Shown piece after piece: positions 36,801 through 48,800 of a stretch of DNA of 64,000 bases. Source of the stretch: Roseibium aggregatum (lineage in GTDB: Bacteria; Pseudomonadota; Alphaproteobacteria; Rhizobiales; Stappiaceae); assembly GCF_017309185.1 (NCBI RefSeq), contig NZ_JAEKJZ010000001.1, positions 992,001-1,056,000 of the forward strand, written 5' to 3'. Below the pieces are notes generated by a model. It was not told where the DNA came from. It saw only the letters and a program-made list of their open reading frames with translations, and made no database searches. Numbering within the stretch: position 1 is the first letter of the stretch; the number at the start of each line of letters is the position of its first letter. Position numbers and translations under genes: made by a program.

Positions 36801-39800
36801 AGTTGACGTCCCGGCTGGCTCTGATTGCTCACGACAAGGACGAGGCGCTCGCGGCCATTGAGACATACATCTCGACCGGGGCACTCTCCTCGGGCATGGT
36901 CCATGTGCCCTCAATCCTGGAGGCCGACCCGCCGGAGGACAAGGACGCCGTGGCCGCCGACTGCGCCGCGCGCCGTCTGGAGCAGGTTGCTTCCGCCTGG
37001 TGCCATGGGGCCTCCATCGACTGGGATCAGCTCAACCGGGGCCGCAATGTCAGGCGAATTTCGCTGCCGGCCTATCCGTTTGAAAAGATCCGCTGCTGGT
37101 ACCGTCAGGAGCCGGATGCCCCGTCGGTGGTCAATCCGCTCGGATCCCGGTTCAAGCTCCATCCCTTCATCGGCCGGAACTGCTCGGATGTGACAGGTTT
37201 GCGGTATCGTACCGCGATCCACCTCAAGGAGCTGCGCGACTACACTTATCTGGACGGCGGCCGCGAAACCGTCTTGCCGACTGTGGCGGCCGATGTCGTG
37301 GCCGCTGCCACCAGGATTGCCGGCGTGGCCGAGCATCCGAGTGTCACGGGTCTTCGTTTCGAGGCCAGTCCTGTCTGGGGCGAGGTCAGGGAACTTGAGA
37401 TTTCGGTGGAACCGGGCGCCGGGGCGAGTGGCGGTTCCGTGCGGATCGATTGCCTGATGGAAAACGGTGACCCCATCGGCTGGGTCCGGGCCGACGTCGG
37501 CAATGCGGATGGTTCCGCAGACCAAACAATTGATCTTGAGGCGCTGCGCCGGACGGCCGTCGAAACCCTCGATGCCAAGGCCGTCTATTCGGACCTGAAA
37601 GACCGGCGCCTGTCCTTCGGGCCTTATCTGGAAAGCATCGGGCATCTGTGGCGTTTGCCCGATTTCGGCCTCCTGTGCAGTCTGCGCGAAGACCAGCCGC
37701 AGCAGGACTTCTTCAAGAAAAACGTGTTCTTCCCGGCACCCGCCCTTGGCGCGGCCTTGGAGGCGCTTTTCCTCGCCAACCCGGACGCTGCCGGAATTTC
37801 CCTCGGCGAAATGGAAAGTGCGGACTGTGCCGCCGGGGAACTTGCGCATGTGCTGTGCCGGCCGGGCTCGCCCGGATGTTTCAATGTCCAGTTCCTCGAC
37901 GCCAATGGCCGCATTCTCGGAACCCTGTCCGGCGTAAAGCTTCTTGGAGCGATGGTCGGTGTCACGGACGAGAGGCAGACGGAAGCGGCTAGCGCCGCTG
38001 AGGCCGTTCCGGCGGCGCGGCAGCTTCAGGAGGATCTGCGCGGGAAAGCCGCCGCGATCCTGAAATTCGCAGCCGCCGATCTGAGCCCTCGAGAAGCATT
38101 CCACGATCTCGGCTTCGATTCCATTTCGCTGACCCGCTACGCCAACGACATCAGCGAGGCTTTCGGCATCGATCTGTCCCCGGCGGTTTTCTTCGAATGC
38201 GAGCACATCGAGGCGCTCGCCGACCACCTGATCAGCCGCTACAGTGTGAAGGTCCCCGAGGAAACCGCGAAACCGGCTCCTTTCCGTGCGATGGCGGCCC
38301 AACGGCCCGAAGAAATGGTCGTCTCGACGCCGGACACGGCTCCCGCAGCGACGAAATCCGCTGAGGGCTCGGGTCTGACCGATACCCGGATCGCCATAAT
38401 CGGCATGGCCGGCCGGTTCCCGCAAAGCCCGGACGTCGAAACCTTCTTCGATCATCTCCTGGCCGGGCACGACCTGACGTCCGACATGCCGATAGCCCGG
38501 TATTCTCCGTCTTATGCGGAGCGTCTCGACAGGGCGCAGTTTGCAAAACACGGCGGGTTTCTGGACGATATCGACCGGTTCGACGCGGGCTTCTTCAAGG
38601 TTTCTCCGCTCGAGGCGGAACGCATGGACCCGCAGCAGCGGCTGATGCTGGAAACCGCTTGGCGGACCTTGGAGGATGCCGGCTACACACCGGAGGAGCT
38701 GCCGCGCGCAACCGGCGTCTTCATCGGCATCACATCTCTCGATTACGCGGAGCTTTGGCGGTCGGAAGGCCTGGGCATGGACGGCTATGTCGCGACCGGA
38801 AATTCCCTGGCCATGGCCGCCAACCGGCTGTCCCATCAGTTCAATCTGAGCGGTCCGAGCCAGGCCATCGACACCGCGTGTTCCAGTTCCCTGATCGCGA
38901 TCCTGCGCGCCCGTGACGCGCTGCTGTCCGGTCAGTGCTCTGCAGCCATTGCCGGTGGCGTCAATCTTTGTCTGTCGCTGGAAGGTTTCGAGGGCCCGCA
39001 TCAGGCGGGCATGCTGTCGCCGACGGGCCATTGCCACAGCTTCGGCAGGGCCGCCGACGGCTACGCGCGGGGCGAAGGTGTGGCGACGCTTCTCCTGAAG
39101 CGGCTGGGCGATGCGGAACGCGACGGCGACCGCATCCTTGGGGTCATCGCGGGCGGAGCGGAAAATCACGGTGGCAGGTCGGGCGCCCTGACCGCCCCGA
39201 ACGTCAAGGCACAGGCACGCCTGATAGTGGACGCCATGCACGGGATCGATCCGGGGACCGTGAGCTACATCGAAGCCCATGGCACCGGCACGGAACTCGG
39301 CGATCCGGTGGAAGTCAACGGTCTGAATCGGGCCTATGCGGAACTCGCCAGCACAACGTCCCTGCCGGGATCCGGCATTGGCCTTGGCACCGTCAAGTCC
39401 AATATCGGTCATCTGGAAGCCGCCGCCGGGATTGCCGGGGTCGTCAAGGTCCTGATGGCCATGCGCCGGAACAAGCTGCCGCCAACGCTCCACTGTAACC
39501 CGATCAATCCGCACATCGATTGGTCGGACGGTCCGTTCCGGGTCGTGACGACACGTGAACCCTGGCCGGTGGGCAGCTCGGGTCAGCCGAGACGGGCAGG
39601 CGTAAGCAGTTTCGGCTTCGGCGGCGCGAACGCGCATCTCATTCTGGAAAGCTACGACAAGCCGAATGGATCTGTCCGGCAGCCCCTGGCGCCGCGTTCC
39701 TTCGCCTCAACCCGCTTCTGGCTGCCCACGATGGCGACTGGAAACGAAGAGCGTGACACGATGCTCTTTGCCGCCGACTGGCAGGTTTCTCAGGCGGTTG

Positions 39801-42800
39801 GACCGTCTTTTGCCGGCCGCCGGTTGGTCGTCGGTTGCGGCGTCCGGATCGCCTCGGAACAGGGCACCGGCCGGGTCGATCTGGTGCCGACCGGCGAGTG
39901 CATCGCCGCAAAATACAAGGATGCCGCATGGCAGGTTCTTGGCCTTTTGCGCCGGGAAATGGCGTCCTCGAGCCATGAGCCGGTTCTGATCCAGCTTGCC
40001 GTTCCGGCCTCGGGCGACGGCGCGCTCTACAGCGGTCTCGGCGGCATGCTCCAGACTGCGTCGCAGGAAGATCCGCGCATCAGGATCCAGGTCGTCGAGG
40101 TTCCGGAGGACATGTCTCCGGCGGAAATTGCCCGGTGGCTGCGGGAAGATGCCGGAGCGATCCACGAAAGCCACATACGTCATGTCGACGGACAGCGCCA
40201 CGTCCGCACCTGGAAGGAACTCGCTGTAACCGGTCAGGAGGGGCGCTGGCGGGACGGCGGCGTTTATCTGATCGCCGGCGGCATGGGTGGCCTTGGCCGG
40301 CTTCTGGCCGAGCACATCGCCCGGACGGCGAAAGATTCCGTCCTGGTTCTGAGCGGTTCCAAGCCGATGGATGAGGAGCGCGCCGCGTTCCTGGACAAGC
40401 TGCGCGAGACGGGCGCCGTGACCGCCTACCGGCAGGTCGATCTCTCGGACAAAAGTGCGGTTCAAGACCTTGTCGGTCATATCATCGAGGTCCATGGCTG
40501 CCTGAACGGCGTGGTCCACACGGCTGGTGTTCTGCGCGACGGTTTTGTCACCACGAAGTCTGAAGACGATCTTGAGGCCGTCCTGGCGCCCAAGGTCGAC
40601 GGCGCGCTCGCCCTGCGCGATGCCTGTGCCGGGCTGGGACTCGACGCCTTCGTGCTGTTTTCATCGCTCGCGGGTCCGTTCGGTAATCCGGGGCAGGCGG
40701 ATTATGCGGCGGCGAACGGCTTTCTGGACGCTCTGGCAAGCGCTTCGGGCGGGGCGATCAAGTCGGTCAACTGGCCGCTCTGGCGGGATGGCGGCATGAC
40801 CGTCGACGGGCCGACAAGAGAGATGCTCTTCCGCAGGATGGGCCAGCGGCCGCTCGAAACCGGTGCCGGCCTGCAGGCATTGCAAGCGTGTCTCGCCGGA
40901 GCCTCGGCGCAAGTTGCCGTAGTCGGCGGCGACGAAGAACGGATCCGCGCCTTTTTCGGCATGCGGCAGCGCATTGCGGAAATGGAAAGCCCCCGAGGCC
41001 AGGACATCCGGGAAGCGCCCGCCATGGCGGATCTTCCCGCGAAAGTCCGGTCGAAGCTCGGAGGGCTTTTCGCACGCGTGAGCGGCAACCCGGCGGACGC
41101 CATCGACCCGCAGACGCCCTTGGAAGACTACGGTATCGACTCCCTGATGATCACGAAGCTCAACAATGAGCTTGGCGATATCTTCAAGGACCTGCCGAAG
41201 ACATTGTTCTTCCGCTTCCGGACGCTCGCGGCGGTGGCGGACTATCTTGTCGAAGCGCAGCCGGCCTCCTGCCGGCTCTGGACCGGCGAGGTGGAAACCG
41301 CACCGGCACCGGCAAGGGAACCGGTTCCGGTGAGCATTCAACCCGCCGACGCCGCGCCGTCTCATGCACCGGACGAACCAATTGCTATCATCGGCATGAG
41401 CGGCACCTACCCGGACGCACCGGATCTCGACACTTTCTGGGAGAACCTGCTGGCCGGACATGACGCCGTGGGAGAGATCCCGAAGGACCGCTGGTCGATG
41501 GACGGGTTCTACGAACCGGATCCGGACAAGGCGGCGGCCGAAGGGAAAAGCTACTCCAAGTGGGGGGCGTTCCTCGATGGTTTCGCGGATTTCGATCCCC
41601 TGTTTTTCAAGCTGTCGCCCCGCGACGCTGCCGCCATGGACCCGCAGGAGCGCCTGTTCCTGATGAGTGCCTGGCAGGCGCTGGAGGACGCGGGCTACAC
41701 GAGACACCGGCTGAAACAGGTGGCCGGGTGCGGGCATGGCGGCGCGCGTGTTGGTGTCTTCGCCGGCGTCACCAAGACGGGCTACGCGCTGCACGGACCG
41801 TTCGCGACCGAGGGCGGCGCGACGGTCCGGCCGACGACATCCTTTTCCAGCATCGCCAACCGGGTGTCCCATCTCTTCGACCTTGCCGGTCCCAGCCTGC
41901 CGGTCGACACGATGTGTTCCTCCTCGCTGACGGCGATCCACGAGGCCTGCGAGCATCTGCGTGCCGGCGGCTGCGCCATGGCGATTGCCGGCGGTGTCAA
42001 TCTCTACCTGCATCCGTCGTCCTATGTGGAACTGAGTGCCGCCCATATGCTCAGCCCTTCCGGACAGTGCCGCAGCTTCGGCGAGGGCGCCGACGGTTTC
42101 GTGCCGGGCGAGGGCGTTGGCTGTGTCCTGCTGAAACCGCTTTCCCGGGCGCGCGCCGATGGCGACCGCATCCACGCGCTGATCCGCGCGAGCGCGGTCA
42201 ATCACGGCGGCCGCACGAACGGCTACACGGTGCCCAATCCGGACGCCCAGCGGGACGTCGTGCGGAGCGCTCTTCAAAAAGCGGGGCTGAACGCGCGCTC
42301 CATCGGCCTCATCGAAGCCCACGGCACGGGCACGGATCTCGGCGACCCGATCGAGGTCGACGGCCTGACCCGGGCCTTTGGAACCGACACTGAGGCCAGA
42401 GCTTTCTGCTCCCTCGGCTCGGTGAAATCGGCCATCGGCCATCTGGAGGCCGCCGCCGGGATTGCCGGACTGACCAAGGCGGTCCTGCAGATGAAGAACC
42501 GCACGCTGGTGCCGAGCCTGCACGCGGAGCGGACCAATCCAAACATAGACCTTTCGACAACGCCCTTCCGGCTGCAGCGGGAAGCGGGACGCTGGGAAGC
42601 TGGCGGTCCACGTCTTGCCGGTGTCAGCTCCTTCGGAGCGGGTGGCGCCAATGCCCATGTGATCCTGGAGGAATGGTGCGAGCCGCAACAGGCGCAGGCG
42701 GGTCCTCAGCCCTGCGAAGACAGGGAAATCGTTCTTCTGTCGGCACGAAGCGACGAGCGCCTGAGGGAGCAGGCCGGCCGGTTGCTGACCTGGCTACGGA

Positions 42801-45800
42801 CATCCGGACGAAATGGGGAGCCGGGCCGATCTGAACCATCTGACATCGTTGGAACATTGCGTGCCGGGCTTGGCGGCCTGCTGGACGTCGATCCGCAGGA
42901 TATCGATCCGGACGAGACCTTGGACACACTCGGTCTGGAAGCGTCCCATATCCCCGCCTTGCGAAACTGGTGCGAAGCCGCTTTCGGCTACCGGTTGAGC
43001 CCGTCCGACCTGGACGCGGGCGGTTCGGTAAACGGTCTGGCGGCAATCCTGAGCGGCAATGCCACCAGGACCGCGGGAGGGGAAGGGGCTTCGGAGCTTT
43101 CGGACATCGCCTATACGCTGCAGGTCGGCCGTGAGGCGATGGAGTGCCGGCTCGCTGTCCTGGCATCGGACGCAGGCGACCTTGTTGTGGCTTTGGAAAC
43201 CTGGTTGGAGGGGGCGGAACCGGGAGTGCCGGTTGCCGTCAGCCAGTCCCACGGCAAACGGGGCGCGCTCGCGTCTCTCGCCGATGACGAGGTGATCCGC
43301 GAGGTCGCCGCAAGAGCCTGGGAAACGCGACGTCTCGAAACCCTGATGCGGCTCTGGGTCGAAGGCGTCGACATCGACTGGGCGGAACTGCGCAAGGATG
43401 CTCAGGGCCGCATCGTCAGCCTGCCGACCTATCCGTTCGAGAGAACGCGCTACTGGATCCCGGCCGAAAGGCTGGCGGGCATCGAACCCACCACGGTTCA
43501 AAAGCAGACGGAACATCTGTCCTTGCAGCAAGTTCTTGCAGGCTGGAACGGCGATGCCACCCTGTTGGCGGACCAGGAAAGGCTGGAGACGGCGGTGGCC
43601 CAGGTTCTCCGCGCGGTCCTGCACGAGGTTCCCGAAGCCGAAATCGTCCCGGCCTACCGGGCCTGGTTCGAGGCGGCGGCTGCGCTCCTTGAGGACACGC
43701 CCCTCGAAGAAACTCTCTCCTCAACCGAGGCCTGGGCGTCCTGGGAGGCTGACAAAACGTCGGGTGAAGCCACCGCGCAGAGAGCGCTCGCCGAAGCCGC
43801 CTTGCAGGCTCTGCCGGAAATCCTGACCGGCCGTCGCCGGGCGACTGACGCCCTCTTCCCTGACGGACGCCAGACGCTGGTCGAGGCGGTTTACAAGGAA
43901 AACCGGGTTGCCGCGCGCTTCAGCCGGACCCTGGCCGAGGCGGCCGCGCGGGTCGCACGCGCCTGGGACAAGCCGGAGCGCAAGCTGCGCATCCTTGAAA
44001 TAGGTGCCGGGACCGGCGGCACCAGCGAGCCGGTTTTCGAGGCGCTTGCGCCCTTTGCCAGCAGGATCGGGCAATACCTTTATACCGACATCTCCCGGGC
44101 CTTTCTGATCCATGCGGAACGGAGCTATAAAGCCCGCATAACGGGCCTTGAAACCGCGCTGCTCGACATCGAAAAGCCGCTCGAAGGCCAGAAGATCGAG
44201 ACGGGCGCCTACGATCTGGTGATTGCGGCCAATGTGCTCCACGCAACCGCCGATATCCACGCAACGCTCGCCCGTGTGCGCAAGACCCTGGCACCGGACG
44301 GGGTCCTGCTTTTGAACGAGACCAGCCGGGCGACCTTCTTCACCCATGTGACCTTCGGTCTGCTTGATGGCTGGTGGCGGTTCACCGATCCCGAGTGGCG
44401 CATTCCCGGCACCCCGTCGCTGACCCAGGCAAACTGGCGCAAGGCGCTGGAAGCGACAGGCTTTGAGTGGCGGGCGGGGTCTACGGAACCGGAACAGGCG
44501 CTTGGCCAGCAGATCGTCATTGCCTCCGCGACCGGGGCTGAGGCGCAAGAGTCGCTTGCTGTTTCGCCTGCGGACAAGCCGCGGGCCAATGGCGTTTCGG
44601 TGTGCGACCGGATCCTGGCGGCCCTAAGCGAAACGCTCAATATGGCGCCCGAGCGGATCGGCCAGGAGAGCAGTTTCGCGGACTACGGTCTCGATTCCAT
44701 CCTGGGGACCGAATTCGTGCACCGGCTGCGCAAGGCCCTGAGCATCGACTTCGACCAGACCGAACTCTACGATTTCGCCAATGTGGCACGGCTGGAAAGG
44801 CATCTTCTGACGAAGCATCCGGAGCTTGCGGCAAAAGTGCCGGCACCTGCTTCCGCGCAAGCCGCCGTTGCTACGAACTCGCCATCTTTAGGTGCGGAAC
44901 CGGCGCGGCAGATTTCCGAATCCCGGACCGACGGGAATGTCCCGATCGCCATTGTCGGCGCCAGCGGCCGGTTCGCCAAATCCGAGACCATTGATGCACT
45001 TTGGCGGCATCTGGAGGCGGGCGACGATCTCGTCGAGCCGGTCAGCCGGTTCGATCTGTCACCATTCTACCGCGATGCCGAGCCCGGCAGCTATGGCAAG
45101 CACGGCAGTTTCCTGGACGGGATCGACCGGTTCGACCCGGTCTTCTTCGGAATATCCGGGGTCGAGGCCACCTACATGGACCCGCAGCAGCGGCTTTTCC
45201 TGGAGGAGGCCTGGAAAACGCTGGAAAATGCGGGGCATGCGGGCGAGGACACGACCGGCCGCCGCTGCGGCGTCTTCGTGGGCTGTGCCCATGGCGATTA
45301 TCAGGATCTCTTTACCGAACAGCCGCCCGGACAGGCCTTCTGGGGCAACACCACGTCGCTGATCCCGGCGCGGATCTCCTACTGGCTGGATCTCAAAGGG
45401 CCGGCGGTCGCCATCGATACGGCCTGCTCGAGTTCTCTCGTTGCGCTCCATACGGCTTGCCAGAGCATCCGCAACGGCGAATGCGACATGGCGCTGGCCG
45501 GCGGCGTGTTCGTTCAGTGCTCGCCGCGCTTCTTCCGTTATGCGAACGCAGCCAACATGCTGTCGCCCTCAGGACGTTGCGCGGCCTTTGGTGCCGGCGC
45601 CGACGGTATCGTGCCGGGCGAGGCTGTGGGCGCTGTCCTTCTCCGTCCTCTCAACGATGCCCTGGACGACGGCGACACGATCCTCGGCGTTATCGTCGCG
45701 TCCGGCACCAATCAGGACGGCACGACCAACGGCATTACGGCGCCGAGCGCGTCCTCGCAGGAACGCCTGATCCGGCAGGTTTGCGAGGATCATCACATCG

Positions 45801-48800
45801 ATCCCGCGACCATCGATTATGTCGAGGCTCATGGCACCGGCACCTTTCTCGGTGATCCCATCGAACATGCGGCGCTCGTCCGGGCCTATGACGGGGTCGC
45901 GGGGCGCAAGATCCGCCTCGGATCGGTGAAATCCAACATCGGCCACGCCACCACCGCAGCAGGGATCGCGGGGCTGATTAAGGTTCTCCTGAGCCTGCGT
46001 GAGTCGACCATCCCGCCGACGCTGCATTTCGCGGGCGGCAATCCGGCCATCGATTTTTCCAGCGGGCCTTTCCGCGTCAACAGCGTTCCGGTGCCCTGGC
46101 CCACCCGCGAGGAACGCAAACGCCGCGCGGCGATCAGCTCCTTCGGCTTCAGCGGCACCAATGCCCATGTGGTCATCGAGGAGGCCCCGGTAACGAAGAC
46201 CGAGAGGGAACCGGCACGAAGCCAGCTCTTCGTCCTGTCGGCGCGCACGCCGGACCAGTTGAAGTCGCAGGCGGAAAAACTTTCAACCCATCTCGAGGCT
46301 CATCCGGACCTTCTTGGCGAAGACGTTGCCTTCACGCTGCTCGCAGGCCGGCGCGTCTTCGACCATCGCCTTGCCCTTGTCGCGGACAGTCCCGGCTCCG
46401 CCGTTGAGGCCCTGAGAGGCTGGCTCGCAGGTCATCCGGCGTCGACTGTTGAGGTCGGCGTGGTGACCGGGCATGAAGGTGAACCAGCGAAATCCAAGCT
46501 TCGACTGGCCGATGAGGATGGGGAGAAGAGGATCGCGGATCTGACGGCTCTTGGCCGGACATTCCTGTCGGGCGGCCGTCTGGATGCGGCCGACCTGTTC
46601 CGGAAATCGCGCCGCCGCGTTCCGCTGCCGGCTTATCCATTCGCGGGAAAGAGCTATTGGGTGAGCGAGGAAAGAACCAAAACTCAAAGAAAAGCTCCGA
46701 TTGTCGTTCAATCCCCCGAAGCAAACGAGACGGCAAAGGTTTTGGCTCCAGAAACCGGTCAACGCTTTCGGCTTGCACCGCCTGCTGCCATGGCCGCTTC
46801 CGTTGGCCCTAGTGAAGTCCAGCGTTCGGAAAAAATTGTCCTGCCGCCGCTTTCATCTACTCCGGTCCGGCGAGAGGACGCCGGAGACGTTCGTCGGAAG
46901 GATGACGCGGATGGTGTCCGGGTCCTGGACCTCACCGGACCCTGGGGAGAGGCTCTGACAAACAGGCTTGTGCAGGAACTGGACCTGGCGGGTTCGGACG
47001 AAACGGTCCGCGTGATCGTTCTGACCGGCGACACGGCCTGGATGGCCGGGCCTGATCCGGTCGCCGGTTTCGACCCGGAATGCGTCGTGAAATGCGCCGT
47101 CCCGGTTATCGCGTCGGTTCAGGGCACGGCGAGCGGGCAGGCTGCCGCAATGGTGCTGTTGTGCGATTTCCTGGTCTCGGAGAGCCTTGCTGCCTTCGCG
47201 AATGTGCCCGAACCGGAAAGTAAAATCGCGCAACATCTGCGCGACCGACGTCCGGACACGTGCGGCCTCCTCGCGCCGTCGGGACTAGGGAACGAATGGG
47301 CCTTCGCCCTGGCCCGGAACATCGCGCAGGGGCCGAAGGATGCGCTTTGCCTGCTGAAGAGCCACATGCGCCGCGACCTGCCGTCGCTTCTGGCCGATCT
47401 GCCCGAGCTCCCGGAACCTTACGAATTCCCGGACGGTGCAGAAACTGCGCCGCAGTCGTGCAGTACGGTGCCGCTCAAGACTGACGTCATGTCCCTGGAG
47501 CTTTTCGACGACGGCGTCGTTCTGCTCACGATGAACGAGCGGCAGGGCCGCAACATGTTCACCCCCGCCTTCATGGACGGCTTCGAGGAGGCTTTCGCTC
47601 GGATCGCCGAACTCTCCGAAGCCAGGGTCGTTGTCCTGACCGGGCACGACAGTTATTTCGCCTGTGGCGGAACGAGGGACGGCCTGACGGACCTGCAACA
47701 GGGCGGTAGCCGGTTCACCGACCGGCGGATCTATTCGCTGCCGCTGGAATGCGAGCTGCCGGTGATTGCGGCCATGCAGGGCCACGGCATCGGCGCCGGC
47801 TGGTCGCTCGGCATGTATTGCGACCACGCGATCTTCGCCGCCGAGGGCCTCTATCACAGCAACTATCTCTGGTACGGTTTCACGCCGGGTGCAGGCGCCA
47901 CGCTGATCTTCCCCTACCGGCTCGGCGACGATCTCGGCCGCGAGGTCCTGTTCACCGCCTGTCAGTACCGGGGCAGGGAACTCGGCGAAAGGTCGCCGTG
48001 CGTGACCGTCCGTCCCGCCCGCGAGGTCTTGAAAAGCGCGCTCGACGCGGCGCACAAGCTCGCCCGGATGCCGCTCGAAACGCTCGTTGCCAGGAAGGAC
48101 GAGACCGCCACGCTGTTGCGGGGGCGCCTTGAAACCGTGCTGGAGCGGGAACTGGCGATGCATGACAAGACCTTCATCGGCAACGAGACCGTCCGCGCGC
48201 GGATCGCGGAGAAATTCGGCGAGACCATCCAACCGGTCGCCGTCCCCGAAGCCGAAGAGCAACCCTCCACCAGCGCTGCCGAATTGCGGGACGATCTCGT
48301 CCGCTCTCTGGCGGACGATCTGATGATCGATGTCGCGGATATCCGCGACGGCGACAGTTTCCTCGACCTCGGGCTGGACTCGATCCTGGCGGTCACCTGG
48401 ATACGCGGTCTCAACAAGCGCTTCGAGATCGATTTGCCGGCAACCGCCGTCTACGCCCATCCGACCGTCAAGGCGTTGACGGATCGTGTGGCGGAACTGG
48501 TCGGGGCCAGGCAGGACACTCGGCAGGAACCGGGTATTCCGGAGTCTCCGGAACCTGAGTTGGCGAAACCTTCACAACCCGTGCCGGCCGATATTTCCCC
48601 CGACAACGGATTACGCACGGAAATCGTGGCCTCGCTCGCCGAGGACCTGATGCTCGATCCGGCGGAGATTACCGACAGCGCCGGTTTCCTGGATCTCGGG
48701 CTCGACTCTATTCTGGCCGTCACCTGGATCCGCAACCTCAACAGGCGCTACGGCATCGAGCTGCCGGCAACGGCGGTCTATGCCCACCCGACGGTGGGCG

